From Diadema setosum (taxonomy: Eukaryota; Echinodermata; Echinoidea; Diadematoida; Diadematidae): a stretch of DNA of 64,000 bases. A program made the position numbers and the translations under genes. This document shows, in pieces, positions 27,818-40,937 of the stretch (position 1 is the first letter of the stretch; every line of letters begins with the position of its first letter). The DNA lies in NCBI RefSeq assembly GCF_964275005.1, contig NC_092688.1, forward strand, positions 26,734,434-26,798,433, in the 5' to 3' direction. The notes beneath the pieces are model-generated. The model had not been told where the DNA came from, ran no database searches, and saw only the letters and a program-made list of their open reading frames with translations.

Positions 27818-28835
27818 ATAGCAGTAGTAGTAGTAGTAGTAGTAGTTATTGGAAAAAAAAAACAACAACAGAAATTGTACCACTATAGGACTAGTGCAGC
27901 ATGCAGTAAGAAGAATTATGATTACAACAAAATAATGTTATCAATGGGCGTGATAGTGGTAGTTGTACCACGTTGTAATACAGTAGTAATATCAGGACTA
28001 GTGCCAGTTTAGCCTTGTGGCAATAGAAACAGCAATCAGTAATCAGTCAGAGGTATAGGCTACTAAATGTGGAGATAGTACGAACAAGTGGATGAAACCC
28101 TATGGTCACTGCATTCGAATGGTTACAAATACCTACTCTGTGATGTCTAGACTATAATACGTGACTGATTATACCGCTGGATGTAAAACATATTAGTCGA
28201 CGCTATTCATTGTTTGGGAGTCTTTCTTTAGCGGTCCATTGTGAATTCATATAAACGCCCTATAGTGTTGGGAATGATCTGGTGCTCGTGGGGGGGTTGC
28301 CACACAGGGTTCGCCTTCAGTGAAATAGAATTTACGGGGACGCCCAAACTTCGTTCAACTCATTAGAATTTTGTTTCCCTTGTAGCGTTTCCATCTATAA
28401 ATAAGTGTCACCTCATGTTCAAGGTTACTTTGATGATAACAGAGTAAACTCACACGAAAAGATCGGTAGAAGAATGAGATAACAAGGTTACAGACATTTC
28501 AAGTTTCATATACACATATTACATGCATGCTCATTGTAGTGTCATCAGTGGCACAAAGAATGATTGTATAATTTACGTACAAAGCAGGTGGAAAATTGGG
28601 GGGGGGGGGAGGCACTAATGATATCAAATCTCTGTATAGTTGCATTTTGATTGAGGCCACAATCACTGTTTGGCAAAACGTGTAAACTTAAAAATTCTCT
28701 AACTTTCTTGTTTTCGACGATTGTAATTGAACTACTAATCTGTTTGCTTGGCTTTGTGTATAAATACGATATCAAGAAAGTCAGATTCAATATGAACTGG
28801 GGCGTTCTTCTTTGAAGGGCTGATCTTAATGCTAC
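27818..28835. other. no gene seen
   Basis: A (GTA)n run at 27822-27846, a polyG run at 28600-28609, otherwise unrecognised. Confidence 0.45.
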
Positions 28836-28839
28836 AGTC

Positions 28840-29090
28840 GTTATTCATCATTCCGAAGGTTCGTTATTCCAAGGGTTTGGCATCCCGAAACTTCGTTAAT
28901 TGGTAAATGAATAAGGTTCAATATTCGAAGGTTTGTAAATCCGAACACAACTTGCCGAGAGCGAAATAAGGTTCGCAATTCCGATTTTCTGATTAACGAA
29001 GCTTTTTCATTTTCGGATTACCGAGCCTTCGGAATAGCGAACCTTGTATTTCACTTTCGGGTGAAAAAACCTTTCAAAATAGCAAACTGT
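28840..29090. mobile_element. foldback repeat with CCGAAGGTTCG motifs
   Basis: Reiterated ccgaaggttcgttattcc near 28850 and its inverse agccttcggaatagcgaacc near 29030 bracket related variants, making a roughly 200-bp stem-loop repeat. Confidence 0.55.
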
Positions 29091-29122
29091 AACCACCCTA
29101 CCGTAACCTATAGCCCTTCCAC

Positions 29123-29489
29123 TTAAAGGCATTAATTACCATTTGCAGATGAAACAGAACTCAGCTTAAGTGCTTCAAAATAGTTCTAAAATGTGAGTTA
29201 GGGATAGAAACAACCAATGCAAAACTTTTAGTCAGTATTATTAATGTTAAATATTGTTAAATATACAAAATTTGAAAAATAGTTATCATAACATTGTCTC
29301 TAGAATTAACCGTCTACAGTTGTGGTTTATTGAGAAGGATAGTGATATCTCCTTATATTTAAGGCTTTATTGCAAATTTTTATATGGTAGGATGTTTTGT
29401 GATGAAACAGACCTACACATGGCATCAAATGTGATAACTCGAACATTTCTTTGTAAATCACTGTCCCCAGTGGTCAGCAATACCTTTAA
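29123..29489 (+). mobile_element. TTAA-ended MITE family B, copy 4
   Basis: Starts ttaaaggcattaattacc and ends acctttaat. Opposite orientation to copies at 15.6 and 38.0 kb; shares gttagggatagaaacaacc and tggtaggatgttttgtgatg. Confidence 0.75.
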
Positions 29490-31916
29490 TCCCGGACCAT
29501 CCTACCACCGCCCCCATCCCCAGGTACGAAATGCGTATCTGCGCATCTCCGTCAAGGCATTCCCCATCTGTATACTGTTTCTTAATTCTGCATTGCTCCT
29601 TGCATACAAAATTGTACCACGGCATTACATGCTCCTATCTGTCTCCAATTTTCCTTCTTTTCATGATCTTAGCATATAATTATTAATGTCAATAAATACC
29701 AATTATTTTGATAAATTATGTATTGATCTAAGTGAAGAGCGAAATATAAATTGAGTTATTATCAACCTCAACCCTTGACATTCTACTTTGTCTCCCCTAT
29801 ATATTTGTGCTAATTACCCCAAGAACTGGAAGATTCAATCTACGATCAATCAAAATATAGTGACCCTTGCATTTAGTATGATTATTTCGTTCCATACCCA
29901 ACCTATGATAACATCCATTGACCTTCAGTCTCCTAGGTTGTACTATAAATTGTTTGTCATTAAAATAATATCAAACTACTTGGCTTTTACCCACGCAAAC
30001 AGAGAAATACCAAGTCATTTCCATTTTTATCTAATTTCTGTAACATTGCAGAGAAAGAAAATGACTACCAATAGAATATAGTATTACTATCACACGCCAT
30101 CAAAATATCACGTTATCCACGACAATAACAATTACTAGGGGCGATGAATCAGAAATTACTCATTACTTTGTAGTTCTTCTAAAGTGTCAAAAAATAACTA
30201 ATTACATCGATACATCTATAAAGTCAGATGAACACCCGTTACAAAAACAAACAAACAACAAACAAACAAACAAACGAAGAGACAAAACAGCAACCCTTGA
30301 AGATGTAATGAAAACTTCAGCTTCCGAACCCCCTTATCTAGTGTTCTTTTTAAGAACTTTCCTCTCCTACCAGTGTAGCAACAACCCTCGAGCCCCCCCC
30401 CCCGCCCCCCCCCCCCGCCTTCATGAACAGAACCTGCAATCAGATAAATATGCTACATTGCTCTATGTACATTATCTATACATGCTCTTGCCGCGCCCTA
30501 AAATAACTTGTTGTTCTGCATGTCGACATTCCCGCTAGCTTTCAATGCTATATGATTCAAAACTTAACTGAATAGATATTCTTTTAAAACATTTTGTTAT
30601 TATGCGCTTGAAACTTGGAACCCCATAATTTAAGATTTAAAACAGGTAGAGTTTAATGGAATGATAACATATTTCAAAATCATTAAAACTGCACTTTTAT
30701 AAACGAGAATGTAGGGCTTGATAAATTATAAAATTATTCCTTTTTTTTTTTGCGGGAGGGGTATAATCGGCCTTGCCCTATAAATGCTTATTCTGGTCAA
30801 CTCGACCCACTCGCCATCAAACAAAGAAGACAAAAAAAAAAATTGAAAAAGATCCATGATACGAGTGTTTTGATGACAGAAGGCATTCTTACTTTTGTTT
30901 GTCACTTTCGAACTATGGAGCATTTGATGGTTCAATGATTATGCTAAATTTGTTTTCAATTTGCAATGTGATACCTTTTGGCAGTAAGCGTACCTATTTT
31001 CACATCCCGAGAATTTGTCAGCAACGCCTCCACTCTGTTTTCATGATATGGTTTTGGCTCTAAAATACAAAGCTGTTATTATCGTTTGACTGATTAATGG
31101 TATTTTTCAGGTTAGTCGACAGTAATTCACATTCACGAATACGAACAACAGGCGGTACCAGTCATCCATTTCCTTACGGATATATCTATGATTCACTACT
31201 TTCAGGAATTCATTTCCGGTGTCCTTTCAAATGAATTAAGAATAATGTACATTATTACCACTGTTAAATGCACGCTTTGCCAGAGAAGCTCTATGTATAG
31301 TACAACGCAACATTTGCGAAGCATTCTATGTACGAATACTTGAAGTTAAACAATATCATTATGATCGCGATTTAAGAAAGACATGTTTTCCACACTTTAA
31401 TAAAATTGGTCTGATCAGGGAGGTGACCCTGGTCTGATAAACTGACAGATTTACTAAAAGAAATGAAGAGACATTGCCAACCACTGGCCGGTACTATGAA
31501 TGCACATAACCACTTTACTAATCTAATTATGAAATGGTCTTACATCATCAGATAATCCCTGTTCATAATCTCTTCCGTGCAAACGCTGTTCTTCAAGAGG
31601 GTCCTACCCCCATGGTTACTACTACCCACTTACTATCATTCGTAATTTTGATACGCCCAAGTAAAGAAATAATTAGTTTAGAGGGTGAAACGGTTTGCCA
31701 AACAATCATTATCATAAATCCGGAATATCTGTCATATTCACCAAAGTACTACTGCCTTTTCAAGACCAGTCCCCTGAAATCTGGTCCCACTCCACTAACG
31801 AATTCACATGGTTTAGAACCGAAGAGTACGTACACTTATTGAAGCTCCAAAAAGCTTGAATAGAAACTGGCGTATGAATTCAATACTTTTTTTAAAAGCA
31901 GAAACGGTAAACTGGC
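29490..31916. other. no gene seen
   Basis: Contains a CAAA patch near 30243-30275, polyC near 30393-30416 and a T run near 30740. No exon-like frames with homology. Confidence 0.45.
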
Positions 31917-33722
31917 ACCTCGTCTACAACCACCCTGTCCACTGTCCACCTAGTCTAATGCCATCTCATCTAAACTCACTTCGTCTACTACCAACTCGTC
32001 TACCAACCATTTTGTCTAAATGCCAATTAGTCTAATTGTCATTTCGTCTACTAACCATTTTATCTATTGTCCAATTTGTCGAAGTCACATTTCGTCTAAC
32101 ACCCATTATGTCTATTGACCATTTCGTCTATTAATCATTAGGTCTATGAATAAAATAGTCTACAGCTCATTTTGTCTAATAGCCAATTGGTCTACAACCA
32201 CCTTGTCTAATACTCAATTAGTCTAATAACCAGTCAGTCTACTCCCAACTGGTCTACTCCCAACTCGTCTACTCCCAATTGGTCTACTCCCAACTGGTCT
32301 ACACCCAACTGGTCTACACCCAACTCGTCTACTCCCAACTGGTCTACACCCAACTGGTCTACTACTAGTTATATTTTTTTGTTGTGTTTTTTTTTGATTT
32401 AAGTATACTTCATCCAGTTTCTTTTTTCCCAGTGAAATAGGTTGAACACTCTTGGTGCCCCATTTGGTTTAAATTTTTATGTTCTAATTATGACAATTTT
32501 TAAGGGAAAAAAGATAATGTCACAGTGTGACATTGCTGTGTTATTTTTGTGGTGGATGTGTAATTCATATCAGAAGCAATCATGCAGCATTTATATGTCC
32601 AAACTTCAACACTCCATCCATTCAACTTTGATACACAATCATAAGTATGGTAAAAATGAAAAGGAACACATTAGAAGTACATTATCAGTATTCTTTATTC
32701 TGTCTGCCACGTACTGATGTATGTAAACGGTTAAATGCGCAAGAAAAGGTTGAAACATATACACAAAAAATATGATTCATGTACAATATATAGCTACTAC
32801 TAAGATGAATAATTTACTTGCCTGCAATGTACTCAATACACGTTTCGCGAGGAACCCTAAATAAGCTCAAAGGTGCCCCGCCACCTAGTATTCAAATCTG
32901 TTCAGCATATCTTTGAAAATTGATCAAAATTAAGTTCACAATAACATTTGTAAACACATGATTTAAAGGCATTAAAACTTGATATTCAAGGAAACAGTAA
33001 AATGTGACTAGCGCCATTCCATGTGGAATCTGGATTCAATTTTTGTTTACAATGCTTTGGAGTATTCATCCTTAGTCGTGAGAGATTATTAGCATGACCA
33101 CATGGAAATGATCAGTTTGGGTAAATTGTTGAGAGTAAAACTATATCAGTTGGGAGTACACCAATTGGGAATAGACGAGTATAGACCAATTGGGAGTAGA
33201 CGAGTTGGGAGTAGACCAATTGGGAGTAGACCAATTGGGAGTAGACCAGTTGGGAGTAGACCAATTGGGAGTAGACGAGTTGGGAGTAGACCAGTTGGGA
33301 GTAGACCAATTGGGAGTAGACGAGTTGGGAGTAGACCAGATAGGTATAGACCATATTGGGTATAGACAAACTAAGGGTTGGACGATATGATAACTAGACA
33401 AAGTGAATGTAGACGAAATGACTTGTAGACGAGGTGGGAGTAGACTAACTAGTAGTAGACAAAATAGATATTAGACGACATGGCAAATAGACATTGTGAG
33501 TGTAGACGATTTGGGTATTAGATCAATTTTTTAGTAGACGAAATGCTCCTTAGACGAGTTGGGTATTAGACAGTACGGGTAGTGGGCAAAGTGACTATTA
33601 GACAATATGGGTACTGGACAAAACAAGTTGTAGACCAAATGGGTATTAGACGAATCGGTAATAGACGATTTGCCAGTAGACCAATTGAAAAATAGACATA
33701 GTGGCTGTAGACGAGGTCACTA
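31917..33722. mobile_element. TU-like foldback element with 15-bp minisatellite arms
   Basis: Left arm 31917-32368 is a run of gtctac-containing units (clearest at 32240-32360, unit caactggtctactcc). The right arm 33138-33722 is the same unit inverted (ttgggagtagaccaa; clearest at 33150-33360). The outermost ends match as inverted repeats (ggcacctcgtctac / gtagacgaggtcac). Units are homogeneous near the centre and degenerate towards the tips. The 770-bp middle has no recognisable gene. The design matches sea-urchin TU foldback transposons, whose arms are built of 15-bp repeats. Confidence 0.8.
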
Positions 33723-34502
33723 TAAACCGCAGAAACAGACCGACAAAAATGTAATGTCTTCCTTTATGTTTGGAGGTCCCTTCAACAATGAAGAAGCCAT
33801 GAAATCCTTCAGAAGTATGATACGGCCTATATCCGCCGGTACGGGCCAGCATTTCGTTAGTTTTCTTTTCAACGGGCTGGACATTAGATCAAAGTGACTC
33901 TTTGTTGGCAAAGCAATGTCCCCCCCCCCCCCCCCCAAAAAAAAAAAAAAAAATGTCGCATCTTTTACTTCTTGCTTTCTTGGTTTCTCTACCATCGCTG
34001 CACGGGAATATCTAAATACTGAAATACACCCCCGACTTCAATCAATCTCACAGAATATCGAAAATACTCGTGCGTCTGATCTCCCGTCCGTCCAGACATT
34101 CCTTATAAGATTACGTATATCATAAAGCCCCTTCATACGTGCATGCACCCCTAGTTTGAAGTGCATTTAACATACTTTATGGTGGAAGTAACCAAAGTTG
34201 GACATAAACATCCATGAAATATGAGAGTTTCACATGTTTACACGAAGCTAGTTACAACCAAGTAGCCCCGATAGTATGCAAATGTAGATGAAGGAGTGAT
34301 GACGTCATCAACTTGCAGTTCCCTGGTCTGGGCACCGTGGGCACACAACTATAGGAAACTCACGTTTTGGGCAATAATCTGGTAACTAGCCCTTACCTCA
34401 AACGTGCTGACAAGTCACCATTGATTGGCTAGTGCAACGCTATGACGTGAAGGATTTACGTTGTTCTTCATTTACAAGACAAACGATTTAGTATAGACAC
34501 AT
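33723..34502. other. no gene seen
   Basis: PolyC/polyA junction at 33918-33953; otherwise unique sequence without a recognisable gene. Confidence 0.45.
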
Positions 34503-34808
34503 GGCCCGAATTCACGAAGGTGGTATGAATGAAACAAAACCATGGAGCGCCAAGTGTCGCATGGAATATTTCGTTACAAAATTGGTCATTTCGTCGAAAA
34601 AAATGACGGTTTCGTTTACGAAATTATCATTTCGTGAACGAAATGTTCATTTAGATACAAATTGTTGTCATTTCGTTACAAAATACTAATTTCATCGACG
34701 AAATGACTAATTTTGTAACGAAATATTCCATGCGACACTTGGCGCTCCATGGTTTTTGTTCATGGTTTAAACCATGGTTTCATTTGTACCACCTTCGTGA
34801 ATTCGGGC
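34503..34808. mobile_element. 306-bp palindromic MITE, GGCCCGAATTCACGAA termini
   Basis: Ends ggcccgaattcacgaagg and ccttcgtgaattcgggcc are perfect inverses. The arms pair for about 100 bp, including ccatggagcgccaagtgtcg. The centre has reiterated cgaaatg/catttcg. High arm identity suggests a recent insertion. Confidence 0.85.
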
Positions 34809-36570
34809 CAAAGTGTATGCCAAGTCAATAGAAGACTTGGGGACCAATAACATTACCATACCATAACATGACTGTCCTTTTTGTATTCTCTCTTTAGATA
34901 TCAAAATTACTAATAACTTGCACATAGAATGGAACGTGAAAAGGAGTGCATTGAACGTTTAGGGCCAAAACTTAACGAGCATGCAATGTTGGCACAGATA
35001 TTTCACCCAAACTGCAATTCAGACAGGGCAAGTCAGTGTATATTCTGTAAGAATTCTTCGGGAAGGGCGACAAACTAAACAGGGTATAATTAAACACTTC
35101 ATACAGACTGTCATAATTGACGTCGAATACCCCCGTGCATGCAAAGTAATCCACAGGATGAATTGGGAAGAAAAAAGAAACTACTATTCTCGCGTTTTCA
35201 CGCTCTTCTTCGGTGACGACTTCGAGAGGTTTTGTTTTTTTTTTCACTACTTTTTTATTACACCATATTTCAGCTCAATAAAACGAAACGTTCGTTGCAA
35301 AGTTCGAAGTACGGTTCAAGGCTTGGAAAGATTCCCAGTGTCATGTACTCATTATCATGTACTTGTCAATCATCATACACAGTATAAAAATGATACTAAT
35401 ACCTGCAAATAATCGTCTTTCCCTTACAAAAAAAACAGAAACTGTAGCCAAGGCTATGAGGTGATATTTAATGTAAACATTATTATCTACAGCCATCTTT
35501 TACTTCTTTGAGGCTTCACATTTACCTCATTCCACGAGATTATACAGTATCTGCCAAGGCGTACAGTATGTCCCCCCCCCCCAAAAAAAAAAAATACAAT
35601 TGGATATTTGCATTGATAACACCCAATATAATCAAACCGTCTAAATGCTACTTCAGGGTCTTAAAATATAACAGCTTAGCTCTATTTTCCAGTAAACCTC
35701 ATTCAATTTGGTTAAGCGGTCACAGAGAAATGCGCATTGTCGTAAAGCATGTCATGAGTCTGATTCTTCCCCGTTTAGCACTTGGATGCTCTTGGAACTG
35801 CATATTAATGTGTAAACATAAATGACAGAACTTGGAGGGGAGGGATTCCTGACATGCTCTACAAAAAAAAAAAAAAAAAAAAAAAATCCTCATTTCTCTT
35901 CGACCACTGGAGCAAACTGAATCGGGTTTTCTGTAAGATGTGGGCAATGAGTTATAGTTTCATACTCTGAAATTGTGTTTGGATTGATTCAATATTTTTA
36001 AAGTTATCGTTGCGGAGGGTACCGTTGTAATTTTTGGGGGACATACGGTAGTTAGATATGCCACCTCCCTGGATATGCTAATAATATAGCTTCACTGATC
36101 TTGTGTGATATTAAAGCTGTGAAAAGAAAAGGCAGTGTACATACAAAAAACAAGTACAATATCTATGAGTGACTGGATCTTAAACGTTGAAATGTGACAA
36201 TCATCAATAACATCAGAATAAACTACTTTAGAAAGTGTTTAATAGTGTGGTGATATTTGTTCTTATTATTTTGATAGTGACAGCATCATTTTCAAACTGA
36301 ACTTTTTTTTCGACTGTTTCGTCGAGTCTTGTGAACAATATCAATAAAACTGTATTTTTGTAGTCGTCATTCCATGTATATTTTGAATTGAATGCTATTG
36401 TGTGTACATGTATGCCGTCTTATATATTGAATGCTGTTATGTTGTATATACTGAACTATATTGTACCTCCCCGATTATGATTATATATAACTGGCGGATA
36501 AATGGAGTATCGAAGCTTGAAGTACAACAGTTCTGTGTTTTAACCCCCCCCCCCCCAAAAAAAAAAAAGG
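34809..36570. other. no gene; one inverted repeat
   Basis: 35688-35760 and 35848-35945 are imperfect inverted repeats (caatttggttaagcggtc... against gaccactggagcaaactg), probably a decayed MITE. The A run at 35862-35886 and polyC runs at 35573 and 36545 are simple sequence. Confidence 0.45.
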
Positions 36571-37526
36571 AAAACTAGAAATGTCGCTATGGCGACTGGT
36601 ATGCCTCCGCCATAATGCATGGTTCTCCTAATAGGTCTACAGTACATGTGTATTGTGGACAATGTGTGATTACATTTGTGCAATTTCTGTATTGAATAGT
36701 AAATTGTTGCCATTTTCATCTGGGATTTGACCCTTAAATTCATATTAAGATAATCACTGTCAGGCAGAACATGCAAAAATATGTAGTAAGTTTCAAGATA
36801 ACTTGAACCCTTTCCTAGATATGGAGGAAACAGTTAGTTCAGCACTTTCACTTCATCTTTGACCTTTGAGGCAAAAAAAAAAGAAAAAAAAAACTTAACA
36901 GGGAATCTCTATTGGGTTATATGCATACACCCAGTGTAAAAAAAAAAAAAAACCCTGCTGGCATTGCATAAATATGAGGGAAATAGTAAAATTTTGAAGT
37001 GTTGCCCTTGACCTTTGACCCCTGACCTTTGACCCCATGAACCCTAAATTCTCTAGATAATCACTGCCAGTCAGTACATGCATGTATATACTATGTTCCA
37101 TGAAGATACCTTGAACAATTTCCAAGGTACACAGAAAAAAGTGAAATTTTAATATTTTTACTTTACCTTTTGACCTTTGACCTTTGACCTCATGACCCCA
37201 AACTTTCACCAGAGAATCTTAATTAGGTAATACATGCATACACTAAGTTTCAAGAAAATATCTTCAGCCAATGCATAGATATGGAGGAAATAGTGAAATT
37301 TTACATATTTGTCCTTGAACTTTTGACCTTTGACCTTGAGCATGTGCACCCAAAAGTTAATAGGCACAACTTCACCCCCTAATACACATACATGCTAAGT
37401 TTCATTAGGATACCTCAAAAGGTTTTTTAGTTACGCTTGCCACAAAATTCATTACGGACGGACGGACGGACGGACGGACAACCCGAAAACATAATGCCTC
37501 CGGCACCACTTCGTGGCGGATATAAA
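36571..37526. repeat. 155-bp tandem repeat carrying DR1 nuclear-receptor motifs
   Basis: Four diverged units of about 155 bp share atggaggaaatagtgaaat, a TGACCTTTGACC core and tacatgcatacactaagttt. The ends are atgcctccgccat (36601) and ataatgcctccggcacc (37490), with (ACGG)n at 37453-37479. TGACCTTTGACC cores are at 37009, 37023, 37171 (extended) and 37324, with a weaker one at 36859. On the minus strand AGGTCAAAGGTCA is a perfect DR1 site, the binding form for RXR/HNF4/COUP-type receptors. Whether any receptor binds is unknown. Confidence 0.7.
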
Positions 37527-38027
37527 AAACAACAGCAACAACGACACACACACACACATACCGTGCAGCGTTGGAGAATAGTACGACCATAAGTACACAC
37601 ACAAAGTATATAATCATAATACATTGGCCATGGAACTACATGTATTATTCTAGAGGAATTCCATGGTGAGGCGAAGAGCCAAGAAAATCCTGTTGTATGA
37701 GGTCATCGTTAATTCACAACGAAGAGTCAAGGTCCCGGGGTAAATTACAAAACGTCTGTACGTACTACACCGAGGTCGAGGGGACCTTGAGCGCCAACTG
37801 TGCATGACTTGCGTGAGCTTGCCGCATTAATGTCAAGTCCGGAAGTAAGTCATTACTGTATGCTTTGAGTGACCCTGGTATACTGTGGCTCTGTGTTTTG
37901 CTTTGTTTTGTTTTGTTTTTTGTTTTTTTGTTTTTTTTTAATACGGGCCTTCGGAGTTATTGCTCTTTCTCCAATTACACTCTGATTTAAGGGAGACAAT
38001 CCCGGTACATACATGCGAAGTATTTGA
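37527..38027. other. no gene seen
   Basis: (CA)n at 37543-37557 and a TTTTG run near 37900-37940. Confidence 0.45.
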
Positions 38028-38394
38028 TTAAAGGTCCAGTTTACCTTTGGGAGCAGTGATTTCAACAATGTTCAAGATAGCACATTTGATGCATATGTGT
38101 AGGTCTGTTGTATCACAAAACATCCTACCATGTACAATTTTTGCAATAAAGCCTAAAATATGAGGAGATATCAGCATTTTTCTCAATAAACCATAACTGT
38201 ATACGGTTTAGTCTGGAAGCATTGTTATTATAACTATTGTTCACATTTTGTGTATTTAACAATACTTAACATCGATTATACGGATTCAAATTTTTACAGT
38301 GGTTGTTTCTAACCCTAACTCACATTTTAGAACTGTTTTAAAGCACTAATGTTGGGTTTTTGTTTATTCTGCAAAAGGTAAATTATGCCTTTAA
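38028..38394 (-). mobile_element. TTAA-ended MITE family B, copy 2
   Basis: Starts ttaaaggtccagtttacc and ends aattatgcctttaa. Same orientation as copy 1; opposite to the neighbour at 39420-39795. Confidence 0.8.
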
Positions 38395-38519
38395 GAACTG
38401 ACGTTACTCCATACGCATTGTAGAAGCTATCATCGTTGCATGAAAATAAAAACGACAAAGCCCCTCCTAGAATACTGATGATTATAATAAATCTTAATGA
38501 TGGACATTACATAGATAAT

Positions 38520-38910
38520 GTTCCACCCGAAGGGTTTGAAATGCTATTGAGGGAGGTTAGAAATCCCGAGACCAAGTCGAGGGACTTATAGCCTCCCGAA
38601 ATAGCATTTCAAACCCTGAGGGTGGAACGTTTGGTACATGTTCCCGACAACAAAAGTCACCATCTGATATTATTATATAGGTTAGTCAAATACATTGTAT
38701 GGCATAGGCAAATTTATCCTATCGATTGCGTGAAAAATATGATCGTTCAATCGTTTGGTATCGTTTGTCATTAACGGTTACGTGAAAATGTTTTCCCATG
38801 GGAGAAAATTACAAAAATGTTCTGCCCATGGGCGAACATAACGAATGTGCCTTCATCACGTGACTGTGTTTAGTCAATCACTAACCGGTATTTGACTAAC
38901 CCATTTAATG
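38520..38910 (+). mobile_element. repeat family D, copy 1 (hairpin plus TIR segment)
   Basis: 38520-38631 is a hairpin: gttccaccc..gggtttgaaatgctatt pairs with aatagcatttcaaaccc..gggtggaac. Then 38681-38905 has inner termini ggttagtcaaatac / gtatttgactaacc. A close copy lies at 56666-57060. Confidence 0.75.
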
Positions 38911-39419
38911 ATAATGACAATGGTATTAATAATGATGAGGGTCAATTCAAATAAGGGTCAATGGTAAACATTTCTTATAGAGTGCTATTTCTGCCCTGCA
39001 AGAATAGCACGCCTTGCTAAGATTGATACAAAGATATAGTCCAGAGTTCGAATCCCGCCTAGTCCTTGTGTGTGTGACCCTGATCTTTTAGCCCCTATGT
39101 CCCCCGTGATCCAGGCATGTATGACTACCCGGCAATCAATATAAACTCTGAAACTCTGTACCCAGTATGACCAATTTATATGTAAAAGTCTAAAAAATAA
39201 TCCAGAGGTCTCCTTTAAAAAGCAACGAACAAGGTGATAACAATAACATTTCATTGGATTACAATATATACATGTCGAAAAAAAATAAAACATTTGACTA
39301 TGCTTTTCATCTTCTGCATGGTGTAACCCAGCAAACAATTATCAGTTTAAAAGGAGTTTGAAATAGTGATGATAAATCTTCATTCTAATCACAAGTAATC
39401 ATTGGTCAACTCGTTTTGC

Positions 39420-39795
39420 CTAAAAGGCATAATTTACCATTTGCAGATGAAACAAAAACCCAGCATTAGTGCTTTAAAATAGTTCTAAAGTGTGAGATGG
39501 GAGTAGAAACAACCACTGTACAAAAAAAATTGAATCAGTAAAATCGATATTAAGTACTGTTAAATACATAAAATGTGAACAATAGTTATTTAATAAAAAT
39601 GCTTCAAGACTAAACCGTCCACAGTTACGGTTTAATGAGAAAAATACAGATATCTCCGTATATTTTAGGCTTTAACGCGAAAATTCTATATGATAGGATG
39701 TTTTGTGGCACAACAGACCTACACAGATATGCATTAATGTCATATCTTGAATTTTTTTTTAAATCACTGTTCCAAAAGGTAAACAGGTCCTTTAA
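39420..39795 (+). mobile_element. TTAA-ended MITE family B, copy 3
   Basis: Starts ctaaaaggcataatttacc and ends aaacaggtcctttaa. Contains the family blocks tatgataggatgttttgtgg and agagatggg-type variants of gttagggatag. Confidence 0.8.
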
Positions 39796-40371
39796 TGTGA
39801 AGATGACAGCGAAAGAGAGTAAAAAAACCAACAACACACAAATTAGAATTTGCCCAACTTCGTACACTTTATGGTACTGAGCTTATTTTCAAGGGTAGCA
39901 TCTCATATATACTTTGATATTTCGTAGGTCTATAAATATAGGGAAATGATTATGCACCATTTCCTCTCCTGTGAGGTAAAATGCCAGCAGCGGGTATAAA
40001 TTAGTTCGTTACATGAAGAATATTAGTGCGATGGAAGCTAAATCTTTATGCCCAGGAAAAAAAAAGAAAGTATTATATAAATTATGTATATGCGTATAAA
40101 TCTATACAAGATAAACTTGTAAAGAAGCGGGGATGGTTTAGAGAGCATTGACTAAACCAACCACGACCACTATACCACCCCCATACCCATCCCAAACACA
40201 ATAAAAACGTCCTTGCAAAAATTATGATAATCGTTTGTATACATCAGTGATGACTTCAATGACAATATAGCTACCAATATACTATTGTATATACGACGTT
40301 TATAGAAAGCAGTTATACCCGGCTGGTTTCAGAGCTCATTACGCCCGAAACTATTCATCGGCTCGAAGAGT

Positions 40372-40743
40372 TTAAAGGGATGGTATAGTATTGGTGGAGA
40401 TGAAAATTGCATTGGCTTTTAACTTTTTGCGAGATACCAAGCGACCACTTATGAGATAATACAGCGCGTATCATCCTCAGAGGAATTCAAAGTTCATTAG
40501 ATGAAAATTGGCTTTAGAATTGCTGAGACATCCAAAAACAAAGTAAAACAAAGTAATCCTATACGGTGGGTCCCAGGTTTTATTAGGATCGCTCCGATTT
40601 GGATATCTCAGCCATTTCAAAACCAATTTTCATCAAATAAACGTTGCATCCCTCTTGGAATTATATGCTCCTTCATATTTCATAAGAGGTTTCTCATTAT
40701 CTAATCAAAAACGTTAGAAATCAGAACTAAAGAATCCCTTTAA
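40372..40743 (+). mobile_element. MITE family A copy 4
   Basis: Starts ttaaagggatggtatagtat and ends gaatccctttaa, the cleanest TTAA-ended termini of the family. Confidence 0.85.
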
Positions 40744-40937
40744 AAACATCAGCTAGAAATTATTGTTCACTGAAGTAATTTCGTTGTATCGGTCAGGAAA
40801 AAGAAAAACACCCGTCGGATGATAAAAGCGATGGGCTATCAAAATGAATTCTTGGGGGCGAATGACAAGCTTAGTCAGTCTCGATTCAAGTCATACAATG
40901 GGAGACTCGCTGGGTCAACCTCATTCCATTACAAAGC

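Noticed and set aside
29254-29679. 141-codon plus-strand frame
   Set aside because: Its first half is MITE family B sequence; no conserved domain.
33112-33401. Open frames on both strands encoding runs of SQLVY, NWSTP or GVDQL repeats
   Set aside because: They are translations of the 15-bp minisatellite arm, open in several frames only because the unit length is a multiple of three.
37453-37479. (ACGG)n as an independent microsatellite
   Set aside because: It is a constant internal part of the DR1-bearing repeat rather than a separate feature.
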